In this document: piece after piece, positions 6,864 through 16,365 of the stretch
Layout of the letters: the number at the start of each line of letters is the position of its first letter
Numbering within the stretch: position 1 is the stretch's first letter
Source: Lachnospiraceae bacterium
Lineage (GTDB): Bacteria > Bacillota_A > Clostridia > Lachnospirales > Lachnospiraceae
Direction: 5' to 3'
NCBI GenBank assembly: GCA_017621115.1
Contig: JAGATU010000071.1
Span: 1 to 45,327, forward strand
DNA length: 45,327 bases
The notes under the pieces: model-generated
What the model was told of the DNA's origin: nothing
Database searches by the model: none
The model's input: the letters and a program-made list of their open reading frames with translations, nothing else
Position numbers and translations under genes: made by a program

Positions 6864-9782
6864 CTAATATAAATCCGCTACTGTATCAAACATTCCCGAA
6901 GCTTCTTTAATTTTTTCGTCATTTCCGACTACACAAAAATAATTCTGCCCCACAAAACTGCGTACATGTGCTGCCAAACCACGGATCGTGTCCTGTGTTG
7001 CTGTAAGCAATTCATCCCTTTCTTTCTGGAAATCATCTTCCGTCTGGTTAGTCATATAGGCAGTTAAGGAACGTAAAGCCTTAGACGCCGGTGTGAGTGG
7101 CGTATCTACTTCACTGATGGCTCCGATAATATACTGGGTCATACTTCTGTCATCCTGCGAAAATGCCGCAATATATTCCGCCGCCTGTTCGTATACATCC
7201 ACTGTCTTAGAAAGGTTCGGGTCACGGTAAGACACAAAATAACTGTCCCCGCTCTTGGAAAAACTGCACATACAACCGTATGCACCGCCTTTTACACGTA
7301 CCTGATTCCAAAGATAGTCATAACCCATAATCACTTTCAGTACCCTTAATGCACCGGTATAAGAAAGTCCGTCTTTTCTGTAATTTCCGGCACGGCACAC
7401 ATACTGTACCTGGGATGAAGACAAAAGTCCCTCATTCTTCTTTTCCGGGGTAACAGGTATGGTCTCTGCAGACATCCCTGCTTTCGGAAGTTTCTTTTCG
7501 AAAGCATCCGCCAGTGAAACAAATTCATTATACTCAGACTCTTCACCCGTAAAATCAAACATCAGATTCTCCTGCGTGAACAGATATTTGCAAATACCTG
7601 TTAATCCGGCGATTAATTCATCCGCATATGCATCCATATCCCCTTCAATACGGTCTACCAGACGATATGCAGGAAGCCCCGTAAGTGTATCCTGGATTGC
7701 CGCCGACTTCGAAAAATAAGAAGCCGCACGTCCTGCTGCCACATGATGTCCCGCAGAAATCATATTGGACTGCATGCGTGATTTAAGTTCCCCTAAAATC
7801 TCCTGCAAACGCTTTATATCCGTCAGACAGGAAGTAAACAAAATCTCATCCAGTAACTCAAAGGCATTCGGCAATTTACCCTTAAGGGTCTTGATTTTCA
7901 TTTCAAAACTAATCGTAATATCATCCAAATCCTTAGAATTGGTATATACATTCACTACCGGAACCATTCCGCCCGTATTCAAGTGAATCAGATTAAATAA
8001 TTCGGCATAGGAATAATGTTCTGTCGCCACATAACCCAATACTGATTTCAACAATCCAAGATATGGGAAATATTCCTTCGGAACTGCTTTGACCTTGAAA
8101 ATTATACGCGCATAATCAATTCCGTTTGTAAATATCGGATGATACAAACATGTTCTTTCCCCAATACTTCTAACCTCGTTGTAAAGACGTTCCGTCTCTT
8201 TCTTAATATCTTCCCTTTCAAGGACCGGAATACAAGCCAGTTTCTCAGGCTCATCCTCTCTTTCCTGATATTCGGTAAGAAGCGCTGTATCCTCTACAAT
8301 CTTTGCAATCTGCTCATCGCTTAAGGAATCCTTGTAGGCTGCTAATTTCTCTTTTAACTGTTTTTCTTCCTGTTCCACAAGATTCTTCTTCGGCTCTACC
8401 ATAACAACCGATTTATGGTTGTTTTCAAGGATTGCTGTTTTTACCAATTCTTCGAAATATCCTGTTTCGATATCTTCGCGAAGCTGTTTAAACGTGTCAT
8501 CTGCCTCAATATGGATGAATGGCTTAGTATCGTCGTATAACCAGCTGTCAAACATCTGCAAACCGTACATAAGCCCCGGAGGATACGAACCGAAGTCCGC
8601 CTCCCTATACTTGAATTCATAATAATTCAGACCAGCACGAAGGGTATCCTTATCAAAACCTTTCCCAATAACATCTGTAAGAACTTCTTCAATCAAACGA
8701 ATGAATTCTTCTTTTTTGCAGGCATCGGAATTCTTTGCAACCACGCTAAAATATGGCTGTTTAATACCGTTATCATAAAAACTGTAAATATCTTTACCGA
8801 TTCCGGCATCCAGTAAAGTCTGTTTTAACACAGCTCCCGGCGCCGAACAAAGTGCATAATCAATTACCTGGAATGCAATATAGGCTTTGCGGTCCAAACA
8901 GTCATTGGTTACACAGTTATAGCTAAGATAGGTATTCTCTTTTTCCGGCTCATTCTCAGTGATTGAAAAGTAATTATGCACCTCATGCACATCGGCAAAC
9001 GCTTCCTGTGTCGGAATAGCCGAATCCACGGTAATGGCATCAAAAGAAGACAGATACTGCTCATCGATAAACATGAGTTTTTCTGCCATATCCATATTGC
9101 CGTACAAATAAATATAGGAATTGGACGGATGGTAATACTGTCTGTGAATATCCAGATAATGCTCATAAGTCAATTCAGGAATCACCTTCGGGTCACCACC
9201 GGACTCTTCACTGTACGGAGTATCCGGGAATAAAGAATTGAAAATTTCCCTCTCAAGTACATCATCCGGAGAAGAAAACGCTCCCTTCATCTCGTTATAC
9301 ACAACCCCGTTAATTGTCAGTTCGTCATCCGCACTGTCCATCTCATAATGCCAGCCCTCCTGACGGAAGGTCATATCGGTATTGTAAATATTCGGATAAA
9401 ATACCGCATCCAAATACACATGCATCAGATTCTGAAAATCCTTGTCATTGCAGCTGGCAACCGGATACACAGTCTTGTCCGGATAGGTCATTGCATTTAA
9501 AAAAGTATTCAATGAGCCCTTGGCAAGTTCGATAAAAGGATCCTTTACCGGAAATGCCTTAGAACCGCACAAAACCGAATGTTCAAGAATATGCATAACA
9601 CCGGTACTTTCCTTTGGCGGAGTACGGAATCCGATATAGAACACCTTATTCTCGTCCTGATTCTCCATCAGGGCAACTCTTGCCCCTGTCTTCTTATGTC
9701 GAAGCAGATACGCACGGGTATTTAACTCCGCAATCTGCTTTTCTTCCAATATTTCATATGCTTTTACTTCTTCAATCCGCAT
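6864..9782 (-). CDS. M16C-family zinc metallopeptidase (presequence protease / insulinase-like)
   Basis: A 972-residue protein of the PreP/Cym1 type: two M16 halves joined by a helical hinge, which in known members form a closed chamber that degrades short peptides. The inverted zinc motif HxxEH is intact (H65-I-L-E68-H69 in GVMHILEHSVLCGS). The C-terminal half includes the KGGAYGC segment typical of the inactive half. There is no signal peptide, so a cytoplasmic peptidase is expected. I chose the ATG at 9782, which has an AAGGAGA site 9 bases upstream; an in-frame TTG directly before it is a poorer candidate. It is followed closely by the DUF4349 gene. Confidence 0.93.
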   Translation of the reverse strand: MRIEEVKAYEILEEKQIAELNTRAYLLRHKKTGARVALMENQDENKVFYIGFRTPPKESTGVMHILEHSVLCGSKAFPVKDPFIELAKGSLNTFLNAMTYPDKTVYPVASCNDKDFQNLMHVYLDAVFYPNIYNTDMTFRQEGWHYEMDSADDELTINGVVYNEMKGAFSSPDDVLEREIFNSLFPDTPYSEESGGDPKVIPELTYEHYLDIHRQYYHPSNSYIYLYGNMDMAEKLMFIDEQYLSSFDAITVDSAIPTQEAFADVHEVHNYFSITENEPEKENTYLSYNCVTNDCLDRKAYIAFQVIDYALCSAPGAVLKQTLLDAGIGKDIYSFYDNGIKQPYFSVVAKNSDACKKEEFIRLIEEVLTDVIGKGFDKDTLRAGLNYYEFKYREADFGSYPPGLMYGLQMFDSWLYDDTKPFIHIEADDTFKQLREDIETGYFEELVKTAILENNHKSVVMVEPKKNLVEQEEKQLKEKLAAYKDSLSDEQIAKIVEDTALLTEYQEREDEPEKLACIPVLEREDIKKETERLYNEVRSIGERTCLYHPIFTNGIDYARIIFKVKAVPKEYFPYLGLLKSVLGYVATEHYSYAELFNLIHLNTGGMVPVVNVYTNSKDLDDITISFEMKIKTLKGKLPNAFELLDEILFTSCLTDIKRLQEILGELKSRMQSNMISAGHHVAAGRAASYFSKSAAIQDTLTGLPAYRLVDRIEGDMDAYADELIAGLTGICKYLFTQENLMFDFTGEESEYNEFVSLADAFEKKLPKAGMSAETIPVTPEKKNEGLLSSSQVQYVCRAGNYRKDGLSYTGALRVLKVIMGYDYLWNQVRVKGGAYGCMCSFSKSGDSYFVSYRDPNLSKTVDVYEQAAEYIAAFSQDDRSMTQYIIGAISEVDTPLTPASKALRSLTAYMTNQTEDDFQKERDELLTATQDTIRGLAAHVRSFVGQNYFCVVGNDEKIKEASGMFDTVADLY

Positions 9783-9796
9783 CAAATTCTCTCTCC

Positions 9797-10213
9797 TTAT
9801 ATACTTACCGCTAAAAGTCCCAGCGAAGTAATATGCAGTTCTTCCACAAAAATCTGATTCATATTTTCATGCAAAAAGGCAGACTCCGGACCTTCTACAA
9901 TCTCCTGCACCTTATACTCTTTGTGTACATAGCCCGGTTTCCCCTTGCCATGACCGTCTTCACGGAACACATTCAGTTTAAACTTTGCCTTCATCTGTTT
10001 GAAAATCATATAGGATTCATCGGTTGGTTTTAAAAAAAACAAATGGTTCTCCAAAGTAGTATTGCCGGCAATCTCTTTTAACATGTAATGTGAAAGAATT
10101 ACCTTAAATTTAAACGGAACCTCATCGTTGTCCATAAGTTCATCGTATGTATATTTTGCTCCGATATAGATATTCGTCAAATCATGCATGACGTACTTAT
10201 AATCATTATTCAT
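9797..10213 (-). CDS. Conserved-looking hypothetical protein (138 residues)
   Basis: I do not recognise this small soluble protein, which starts MNNDYKYVMHDLTNIYIGAKYT. It has no membrane helix, no cysteine motif and no signal peptide. The centre (about residues 75-115) is basic and glycine-rich (REDGHGKGKPGYVHKEYKV). The start is chosen at 10213 because GAGGG lies 5 bases upstream inside the preceding gene, and because the ATG overlaps that gene's stop by 8 bases, suggesting translational coupling. A TTG 12 bases earlier is possible. Co-translation with the sigma-like protein hints that the two work together. Confidence 0.65.
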   Translation of the reverse strand: MNNDYKYVMHDLTNIYIGAKYTYDELMDNDEVPFKFKVILSHYMLKEIAGNTTLENHLFFLKPTDESYMIFKQMKAKFKLNVFREDGHGKGKPGYVHKEYKVQEIVEGPESAFLHENMNQIFVEELHITSLGLLAVSI

Positions 10214-10949
10214 CTGCACCCTCAAAATATGTTATCTTATTTCCGCTCATGCGGATGGCATCTTTTATCTTCTTTTCGGAAAAACCGGTTTCTTCCATTA
10301 ATTCTTCCACTGTTATCTTACGACTTAAAGATTCGGCCAGTCTCTGCGCTTCTGCAGATACTTCATTCACTTTATCCGCAATTTTACGGTCACTCTTGTG
10401 GTCATCCTCTGTCTCACGGATTAACTCTTCCATTGCATCCATTGCCATTTTGGCAAGCATTCCCGGTACTTCATCCGGCTTCTCAAGTGCGCCCAGCATC
10501 TCAACACCCATCGCCAGTGCTACATTGCCTTCGCCGATTAAATCCTCCAAAAGGACTTCCTGTCCGGTATATAATTTGGCAATATCCACAATATCGGGAA
10601 GCAGTATCTCGATAGTCTTGGCCTTACCGATACCATCACCTGCCATGGCTGAAATAAAATACGCTTCTTTCTCTCCCTCTGACAAAACAGGCAGTTCCCC
10701 TATTTGCTCCAAATAATCGGCAAGAAAATCTTTATCATCACCGGTTAAATACTCATCCAAATCAACCGGCTGGCCGATACCGATTTTCTTTTGCTTTAAA
10801 TAGTCATATATCAACGTCAACTGCTCATCCTTCATTCCGATTGCATCGAATGCTTCTTCCACTTGTTCTTTGGAAATTACATTCCCCTGGGATACTGCAA
10901 GCTTTCTGACTTCTTCCAAAGTTTTGGCAAATTCTAATTCCTGATTCAT
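10206..10949 (-). CDS. Truncated sigma-70-like protein without promoter-recognition regions
   Basis: A 247-residue protein resembling the N-terminal half of the housekeeping sigma factor. Residues 8-58 (EEVRKLAVSQGNVISKEQVEEAF...KQKKIGI) look like region 1.1. Residues 79-100 (YLEQIGELPVLSEGEKEAYF) resemble region 1.2, the usual YLxxIGxxxLLTxEEE. Residues 134-153 (LEDLIGEGNVALAMGVEML) resemble the core-binding region 2.2 motif LDLIQEGNxGLMRAVEKF. Residues 210-237 (ITVEELMEETGFSEKKIKDAI) resemble region 3. The aromatic -10 melting segment (FSTYATWWIRQAI) and region 4 are absent. It may bind RNA polymerase core without promoter recognition. The ATG at 10949 has AAAGG 7 bases upstream. It overlaps the next gene. 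Confidence 0.7.
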   Translation of the reverse strand: MNQELEFAKTLEEVRKLAVSQGNVISKEQVEEAFDAIGMKDEQLTLIYDYLKQKKIGIGQPVDLDEYLTGDDKDFLADYLEQIGELPVLSEGEKEAYFISAMAGDGIGKAKTIEILLPDIVDIAKLYTGQEVLLEDLIGEGNVALAMGVEMLGALEKPDEVPGMLAKMAMDAMEELIRETEDDHKSDRKIADKVNEVSAEAQRLAESLSRKITVEELMEETGFSEKKIKDAIRMSGNKITYFEGADE

Positions 10950-10969
10950 GATAATACCTTTCTGTATCA

Positions 10970-11809
10970 CTATTCCACATGTTTATGGGTAAATAAATGG
11001 TCCTGACAATACTCATAATTGCCGTTACACTTTGAGCAGAAACGGAACTCCAACTCCGGGTTAGTTTCTTCCGTACGTCCGCAGATAGCGCATTTGTGCC
11101 GTGTAACTCTCGCAGTATGATGCACTTCCTTTCTAAACTGCTGCCGCTGTTTCATCTGCTTCGGACTCATGCGGATGCGGTTCCTTGATGTAAAGAAAAA
11201 TACAAGGAAATTCAGCAGGGAAGAGCCGATTACCACCCAATTAATAATACCGCCCATCAGACACTGCAATACAAGATAGACACCGTAAATAATACCCATA
11301 TACTTTACTTTTACCGGAATAATAAACATGAGCAGAACCTGCATCTCCGGAAAAGTAGCTGCAAACGCCAGGAAAATAGACATATTTACATAATAGGTAC
11401 TGAAAAGCGCTCCAAAGGACACATTGCCCATACCAAGTACCGCATAAATTGCATACAGAACGAAACTTCCTATAATGGTAAACAACATTCCCGAAAACAG
11501 ATAACAGTTATAGCGGTAAGTCCCCCATACTCTCTCCAGGGTCGTACCGATACTGTAATAAAAATACAATGTCAGCAATGTAAAAAAGATGTTATCCGTA
11601 AACGGCGGAATAACCAGCCATGTTACAAGTCTCCATACCTGTCCCTGTAAAATCATCACCGGATCCAGTGTCAGATAACTTAAAAAATTGACATTTACAG
11701 TCTGAATCAAATATCCAAATGCATAACACAGCACCAGATACAAAGACAAATTTGGGATTGCATATTTGGAAAATTTCTTTTCAAAGTTCTTTCCAAAATC
11801 ATTTTTCAT
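10970..11809 (-). CDS. Rhomboid-like polytopic membrane protein with C-terminal zinc ribbon
   Basis: A 279-residue protein with about six hydrophobic helices (residues 20-210). The QVWRLVTWLVIPP segment matches the loop-1 signature of the rhomboid superfamily. The catalytic pair of active rhomboid proteases is not evident: there is no GxSG serine (VSFGALF sits at the expected place) and no His in the last helices. It is therefore probably a non-proteolytic relative. The cytoplasmic tail carries C240xxC243 and C258xxC261 plus C268, a likely zinc ribbon. It is the first gene of the long minus-strand cluster leading to era and recO, with a promoter at 11866-11894. It is followed 20 bases later by the sigma-like gene. 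Confidence 0.75.
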   Translation of the reverse strand: MKNDFGKNFEKKFSKYAIPNLSLYLVLCYAFGYLIQTVNVNFLSYLTLDPVMILQGQVWRLVTWLVIPPFTDNIFFTLLTLYFYYSIGTTLERVWGTYRYNCYLFSGMLFTIIGSFVLYAIYAVLGMGNVSFGALFSTYYVNMSIFLAFAATFPEMQVLLMFIIPVKVKYMGIIYGVYLVLQCLMGGIINWVVIGSSLLNFLVFFFTSRNRIRMSPKQMKQRQQFRKEVHHTARVTRHKCAICGRTEETNPELEFRFCSKCNGNYEYCQDHLFTHKHVE

Positions 11810-11865
11810 ATATATAGACCAAGCCTTTCTGCATGATATGTATTGTGAAATAAATTGCTAGGGAC

Positions 11866-11894
11866 ATTATAGCAATCCGACGCCCAAAAGTAAA
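11866..11894 (-). promoter_or_regulatory. Probable sigma-A promoter of the rhomboid-like / era-recO cluster
   Basis: On the minus strand TTTACT (11889-11894), a 17-base spacer and TATAAT (11866-11871), about 55 bases before the ATG at 11809. The -10 box is perfect and the -35 box matches 4 of 6. Confidence 0.6.
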
Positions 11895-12008
11895 CAAAGC
11901 CCGCCTTAATTAATTCTTATGTTTTTCTGTATCTGCCAAACAAAAGATAAATTTATTTTAAACAAAATAACGATTTTATAAAAATTTATTTTCTTTATTT
12001 TGTTTCCG

Positions 12009-12037
12009 TTGAACTTTGAAAAAACGGGGCGTATAAT
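12009..12037 (+). promoter_or_regulatory. Sigma-A promoter of the activase gene
   Basis: TTGAAC (12009-12014), 17 bases, TATAAT (12032-12037), with the start codon 64 bases downstream of the -10 box. Together with the minus-strand promoter at 11866-11894 it forms a divergent promoter region, 11810-12100, in an AT-rich spacer. Nothing else is evident in that spacer. Confidence 0.8.
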
Positions 12038-12100
12038 ACAAAAGATTGCGATAAATAAACTACTTATTTATATATATTTCGATAAGGACAGGTATTATTT

Positions 12101-15100
12101 ATGAACAATAATAAGTACACGCTCGGCATTGATATCGGTTCCACTACCGTTAAGATTGCCATTTTAGATGATGCTCATACCCTTTTGTTTGCAGATTATG
12201 AGCGTCACTTTGCAAATATTAAAGAAACTTTACATTCATTACTGATCAAAGCATCCCGGGAAGTGGGAAATATTACTTTACATCCGATGATTACCGGTTC
12301 GGGCGGACTCACGCTTGCCAACCACCTGAATGTTCCTTTTGTTCAGGAAGTAATTGCCGTATCCACTTCCCTTCAGGAATTTGCACCCAAAACAGATGTT
12401 GCCATCGAACTTGGTGGTGAAGATGCCAAAATCATTTATTTTGAAGGCGGTAATGTGGAGCAGCGTATGAACGGTATCTGTGCCGGCGGTACAGGGTCTT
12501 TTATCGACCAGATGGCCTCCCTCTTACAGACAGATGCTACCGGTCTTAATGAATACGCTAAGAACTACAATTCTTTATATACCATTGCGGCAAGATGCGG
12601 TGTTTTTGCCAAAACCGATATCCAGCCGCTTATCAATGACGGTGCCACAAAGGAAGATTTATCGGCTTCCATTTTCCAAGCGGTTGTTAACCAGACTATC
12701 AGCGGTCTTGCCTGCGGTAAACCAATACGTGGTCATGTTGCCTTCCTTGGCGGTCCGCTTCACTTTTTATCTGAATTAAAGGCTTCTTTTATCCGTACGC
12801 TTAAGTTGGATGAGGAGCATACCATAGAACTTAATAATTCCCATTTGTTTGCGGCAATGGGCTCTGCTTTGAATGCCAGAGATGACTGTTTTTACTCCAT
12901 GGAGGATATGGTTGACAAACTATCTTCCGACATCCATATGGAATTTGAAGTGGAACGTATGGAACCTCTTTTTGAAGATGAAGTTTCCTACGACGCATTC
13001 CGCAAACGTCATGAACAGCATTGTATCCGTACAGCGGATTTAGCTACATACTCCGGCAACTGCTATTTAGGTATTGATGCCGGTTCCACAACCACCAAGA
13101 TTGCCCTTGTAGCAGAAGACGGTGCCCTCTTACACTCCTTCTACAGCAATAACAACGGCAGTCCTCTTAATACTGCCATTGAAGCAATCAAGGATATTTA
13201 TAATATGCTTCCGCCATCCGCACATATCGTACGTTCCTGCTCTACAGGTTATGGTGAAGCATTGATGAAGGCTGCACTTTTATTAGATGACGGCGAAGTG
13301 GAAACCGTAGCACATTACTATGCTGCCGCATTTTTCAATCCGGAAGTCGACTGCATCTTAGATATCGGCGGTCAGGATATGAAATGTATTAAGATTAAAA
13401 ACAAGACGGTTGACAGCGTTTTATTAAACGAAGCCTGTTCCTCCGGCTGCGGTTCCTTTATTGAGACCTTTGCCAAGTCCTTAAATTACAGTGTACAGGA
13501 TTTTGCAAAAGCGGCTTTGTTTGCTGCTCATCCAATTGATCTTGGTACGCGTTGTACCGTTTTTATGAACTCAAAAGTAAAACAAGCCCAGAAAGAAGGC
13601 GCAAGTGTTGCCGATATTTCTGCCGGACTTGCTTATTCCGTCATTAAAAATGCCTTATTTAAGGTTATCAAAGTTTCCGATGCATCGGAACTTGGCAACA
13701 ATATCGTTGTACAGGGCGGTACTTTCTACAATGATGCCGTACTGCGTTCTTTTGAAAAGATTGCAAACTGCGAAGCCATCCGTCCGGATATTGCCGGAAT
13801 CATGGGCGCTTTCGGTGCCGCGCTGATTGCCCGCGAACGATATACTCCGGGTTATTCCACTTCAATGCTTTCCGTTAAGCAGATTGATGAACTGGAATTT
13901 GAAACCAGCATGGCAAAATGCAAAGGCTGTACCAACAACTGCCGTCTGACCATTAACCGTTTTACCGGAGGCCGTCAGTACATCTCCGGTAACCGTTGTG
14001 AAAGAGGTCTCGGCAAAGCTAAAAGTGAGTCCAATGTGCCGAATTTATTTGCTTATAAATTAAAGCGCCTGTTCTCATACGAACCGCTGTCAGCAGATGT
14101 TGCCACAAGGGGAAAAGTCGGCATCCCACGAGTCCTTAACATGTATGAAAATTACCCGTTCTGGTTTACTTTCTTTACCGGACTGGGATATCAGGTAGTG
14201 CTCTCACCGAGTTCTACCCATAAACTGTACGAGCTTGGTATTGAATCCATTCCGAGTGAATCGGAATGTTATCCCGCAAAGCTCGCCCACGGTCATGTAA
14301 AATGGTTAATTGAACACAATGTGGATTTTGTCTTCTACCCTGCTCTTTTCTATGAGCGTAAGGAATTTGACGAAGCCAATGACCATTACAACTGCCCGAT
14401 TGTAACTTCCTATTGTGAAAACATCAAAAACAATATGGAAGAAATCACATCCGGCCAGGCTGTACTTCGTAATCCGTTTTTATCTTTCCGGGATGAAGCA
14501 GTTATTGCACAGGAATTAATCAAAGAGTTTTCCGAAATCCCTGCTTCTGAAATAACAGAGGCCGTTCATGCTGCATGGCTTGAACTTGCTGCAGTCCGTG
14601 AAGATATGAAAAAGAAAGGGGAAGAAACCATTGCCTGGCTTCAGGAGAATAATAAGCGCGGTATCGTTCTTGCCGGCCGTCCTTACCATCTGGACGCTGA
14701 AATCAACCACGGTATTCCGGAGCTGATTACCGGCTATGATATTGCCGTATTAACTGAGGATTCCGTATCCCATCTGGCAAAACCGGAGCGTCCGTTAATT
14801 GTCTCCGACCAGTGGATGTACCATTCCCGTTTATACGCGGCTGCAAGTTATGTAAAAACTACTGACTTCCTGGATTTGGTACAACTTAACTCTTTCGGTT
14901 GCGGTTTGGATGCCGTAACAACCGATCAGGTAAATGATATTTTATCCGGTTCCGGCAAAATATACACCTGTTTAAAGATTGACGAAGTCAACAATTTAGG
15001 TGCCGCAAGAATCCGTATCCGTTCGTTAATTGCTGCCATTAAAGTCCGTGAAAAGAAAAACGAAACAAGAAAAATCCGCTCTTCTGCAATTAATAAAGTA

Positions 15101-16333
15101 TTGTTTACGGAAGAAATGCGCAAGGACTACACTATTTTATGTCCGCAGATGTCTCCGATTCATTTTGATTTACTGGGACCTGCCTTCCGTGCCTGCGGCT
15201 ATAATCTGGAAGTATTACAGAATGACAACCGACACTGTGTTGATACGGGTCTGAAATACGTAAATAACGACGCCTGCTATCCGTCACTTTTGGTAGTCGG
15301 CCAGTTAATGGATGCCCTGCACTCCGGCAAATATGACTTACATAAAACAGCACTGGTTATCACACAGACAGGCGGTGGCTGCCGTGCAACTAACTATATC
15401 GGTTTTATCCGCCGCGCACTCAAAAAAGCCGGCATGGATTATATTCCTGTTATTTCGCTTAACCTTTCAGGCCTTGAGAAAAATCCGGGCTTTAAGATGG
15501 ATGCCAACCTATTGACACGTGTTCTGTTTGGAGCGGCAATCGGTGACGTATTTATGAAATGCGTTTACCGTATGCGTCCTTATGAGCTTGTTCCGGGAAG
15601 TGTGAATGAAGTTCATGAAAAATGGAAAAAAGAAGCGGCTGCTTTCGTTTCCGGCAAACGCCCCACTCTTGGCGGTCTAAGCCGATTGATGAAAGCCATT
15701 ATCAAAGATTTCGATACTATTCCGATAGATGAAAACATGGTAAAACCTAGAGTCGGTGTTGTAGGTGAAATACTTGTCAAATTCTCACCTGCCGGCAATA
15801 ATCATCTGGTAGAACTTCTGGAATCAGAAGGAGCCGAAGCTGTTGTTCCTGATTTGCTTGACTTTTTACTCTACTGCTTCTACAACCAGATTTATAAGGC
15901 AGAACATTTCGGTACCAGCAAAAAAACCGCCCGTATTTCCGCTCTTGGAATTAAAGCAATTGAATTTATAAGAAACCCGGCCACAAAGGCATTTAAGAGA
16001 AGCCGTCATTTTGAACCACCGACAAAGATTGAAAAACTTGCCCGATATGCAGCACCAATCGTATCCATCGGTAACCAAACCGGTGAGGGTTGGTTCTTAA
16101 CGGGTGAAATGTTAGAATTAATTCATAGTGGCGCCTCAAACATAGTTTGTACACAGCCATTCGGCTGTCTTCCAAACCATGTAGTCGGCAAAGGGGTTAT
16201 CAAGGAAATCCGCAAGCGCTACCCACAGTCCAACATCGTAGCCATCGACTACGATCCGGGTGCCAGCGAAGTAAACCAATTAAACCGCATCAAGCTTATG
16301 CTCTCCACGGCGCATAAAAATGTAAAGAAATAA
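12101..16333 (+). CDS. Giant 2-hydroxyacyl-CoA dehydratase activase-related protein (two ASKHA ATPases + DUF2229 + HgdB-like)
   Basis: A 1410-residue multidomain protein. Two BadF/HgdC-type ASKHA ATPase modules open it: LGIDIGSTTVKIAIL at residue 8 with CAGGTGSF near 128, and LGIDAGSTTTKIALV near 323 with CSSGCGSF near 445. A cysteine linker follows at about 606 (CKGCTNNC, then C635). DUF2229 starts near 670 (SESECYPAKLAHG near 719). The HgdB-like C-terminal part has NNDACYP (about 1055), TGGGCRATNY (about 1088) and PFGCLPNHV (about 1350). Known relatives use ATP hydrolysis to push an electron from an Fe-S cluster to a partner enzyme. The substrate of this large fused family is unknown. It is monocistronic, with a strong promoter and a strong terminator. 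Confidence 0.9.
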   Translation: MNNNKYTLGIDIGSTTVKIAILDDAHTLLFADYERHFANIKETLHSLLIKASREVGNITLHPMITGSGGLTLANHLNVPFVQEVIAVSTSLQEFAPKTDVAIELGGEDAKIIYFEGGNVEQRMNGICAGGTGSFIDQMASLLQTDATGLNEYAKNYNSLYTIAARCGVFAKTDIQPLINDGATKEDLSASIFQAVVNQTISGLACGKPIRGHVAFLGGPLHFLSELKASFIRTLKLDEEHTIELNNSHLFAAMGSALNARDDCFYSMEDMVDKLSSDIHMEFEVERMEPLFEDEVSYDAFRKRHEQHCIRTADLATYSGNCYLGIDAGSTTTKIALVAEDGALLHSFYSNNNGSPLNTAIEAIKDIYNMLPPSAHIVRSCSTGYGEALMKAALLLDDGEVETVAHYYAAAFFNPEVDCILDIGGQDMKCIKIKNKTVDSVLLNEACSSGCGSFIETFAKSLNYSVQDFAKAALFAAHPIDLGTRCTVFMNSKVKQAQKEGASVADISAGLAYSVIKNALFKVIKVSDASELGNNIVVQGGTFYNDAVLRSFEKIANCEAIRPDIAGIMGAFGAALIARERYTPGYSTSMLSVKQIDELEFETSMAKCKGCTNNCRLTINRFTGGRQYISGNRCERGLGKAKSESNVPNLFAYKLKRLFSYEPLSADVATRGKVGIPRVLNMYENYPFWFTFFTGLGYQVVLSPSSTHKLYELGIESIPSESECYPAKLAHGHVKWLIEHNVDFVFYPALFYERKEFDEANDHYNCPIVTSYCENIKNNMEEITSGQAVLRNPFLSFRDEAVIAQELIKEFSEIPASEITEAVHAAWLELAAVREDMKKKGEETIAWLQENNKRGIVLAGRPYHLDAEINHGIPELITGYDIAVLTEDSVSHLAKPERPLIVSDQWMYHSRLYAAASYVKTTDFLDLVQLNSFGCGLDAVTTDQVNDILSGSGKIYTCLKIDEVNNLGAARIRIRSLIAAIKVREKKNETRKIRSSAINKVLFTEEMRKDYTILCPQMSPIHFDLLGPAFRACGYNLEVLQNDNRHCVDTGLKYVNNDACYPSLLVVGQLMDALHSGKYDLHKTALVITQTGGGCRATNYIGFIRRALKKAGMDYIPVISLNLSGLEKNPGFKMDANLLTRVLFGAAIGDVFMKCVYRMRPYELVPGSVNEVHEKWKKEAAAFVSGKRPTLGGLSRLMKAIIKDFDTIPIDENMVKPRVGVVGEILVKFSPAGNNHLVELLESEGAEAVVPDLLDFLLYCFYNQIYKAEHFGTSKKTARISALGIKAIEFIRNPATKAFKRSRHFEPPTKIEKLARYAAPIVSIGNQTGEGWFLTGEMLELIHSGASNIVCTQPFGCLPNHVVGKGVIKEIRKRYPQSNIVAIDYDPGASEVNQLNRIKLMLSTAHKNVKK

Positions 16334-16334
16334 A

Positions 16335-16364
16335 GGACCGGTGCCAAAAGCACCGGTTCTTTTT
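16335..16364 (+). terminator. Intrinsic terminator after the activase gene
   Basis: Stem ACCGGTGC (16337-16344) with GCACCGGT (16350-16357), loop CAAAA, then TCTTTTT. It begins directly after the stop codon. Confidence 0.9.
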
Positions 16365-16365
16365 C

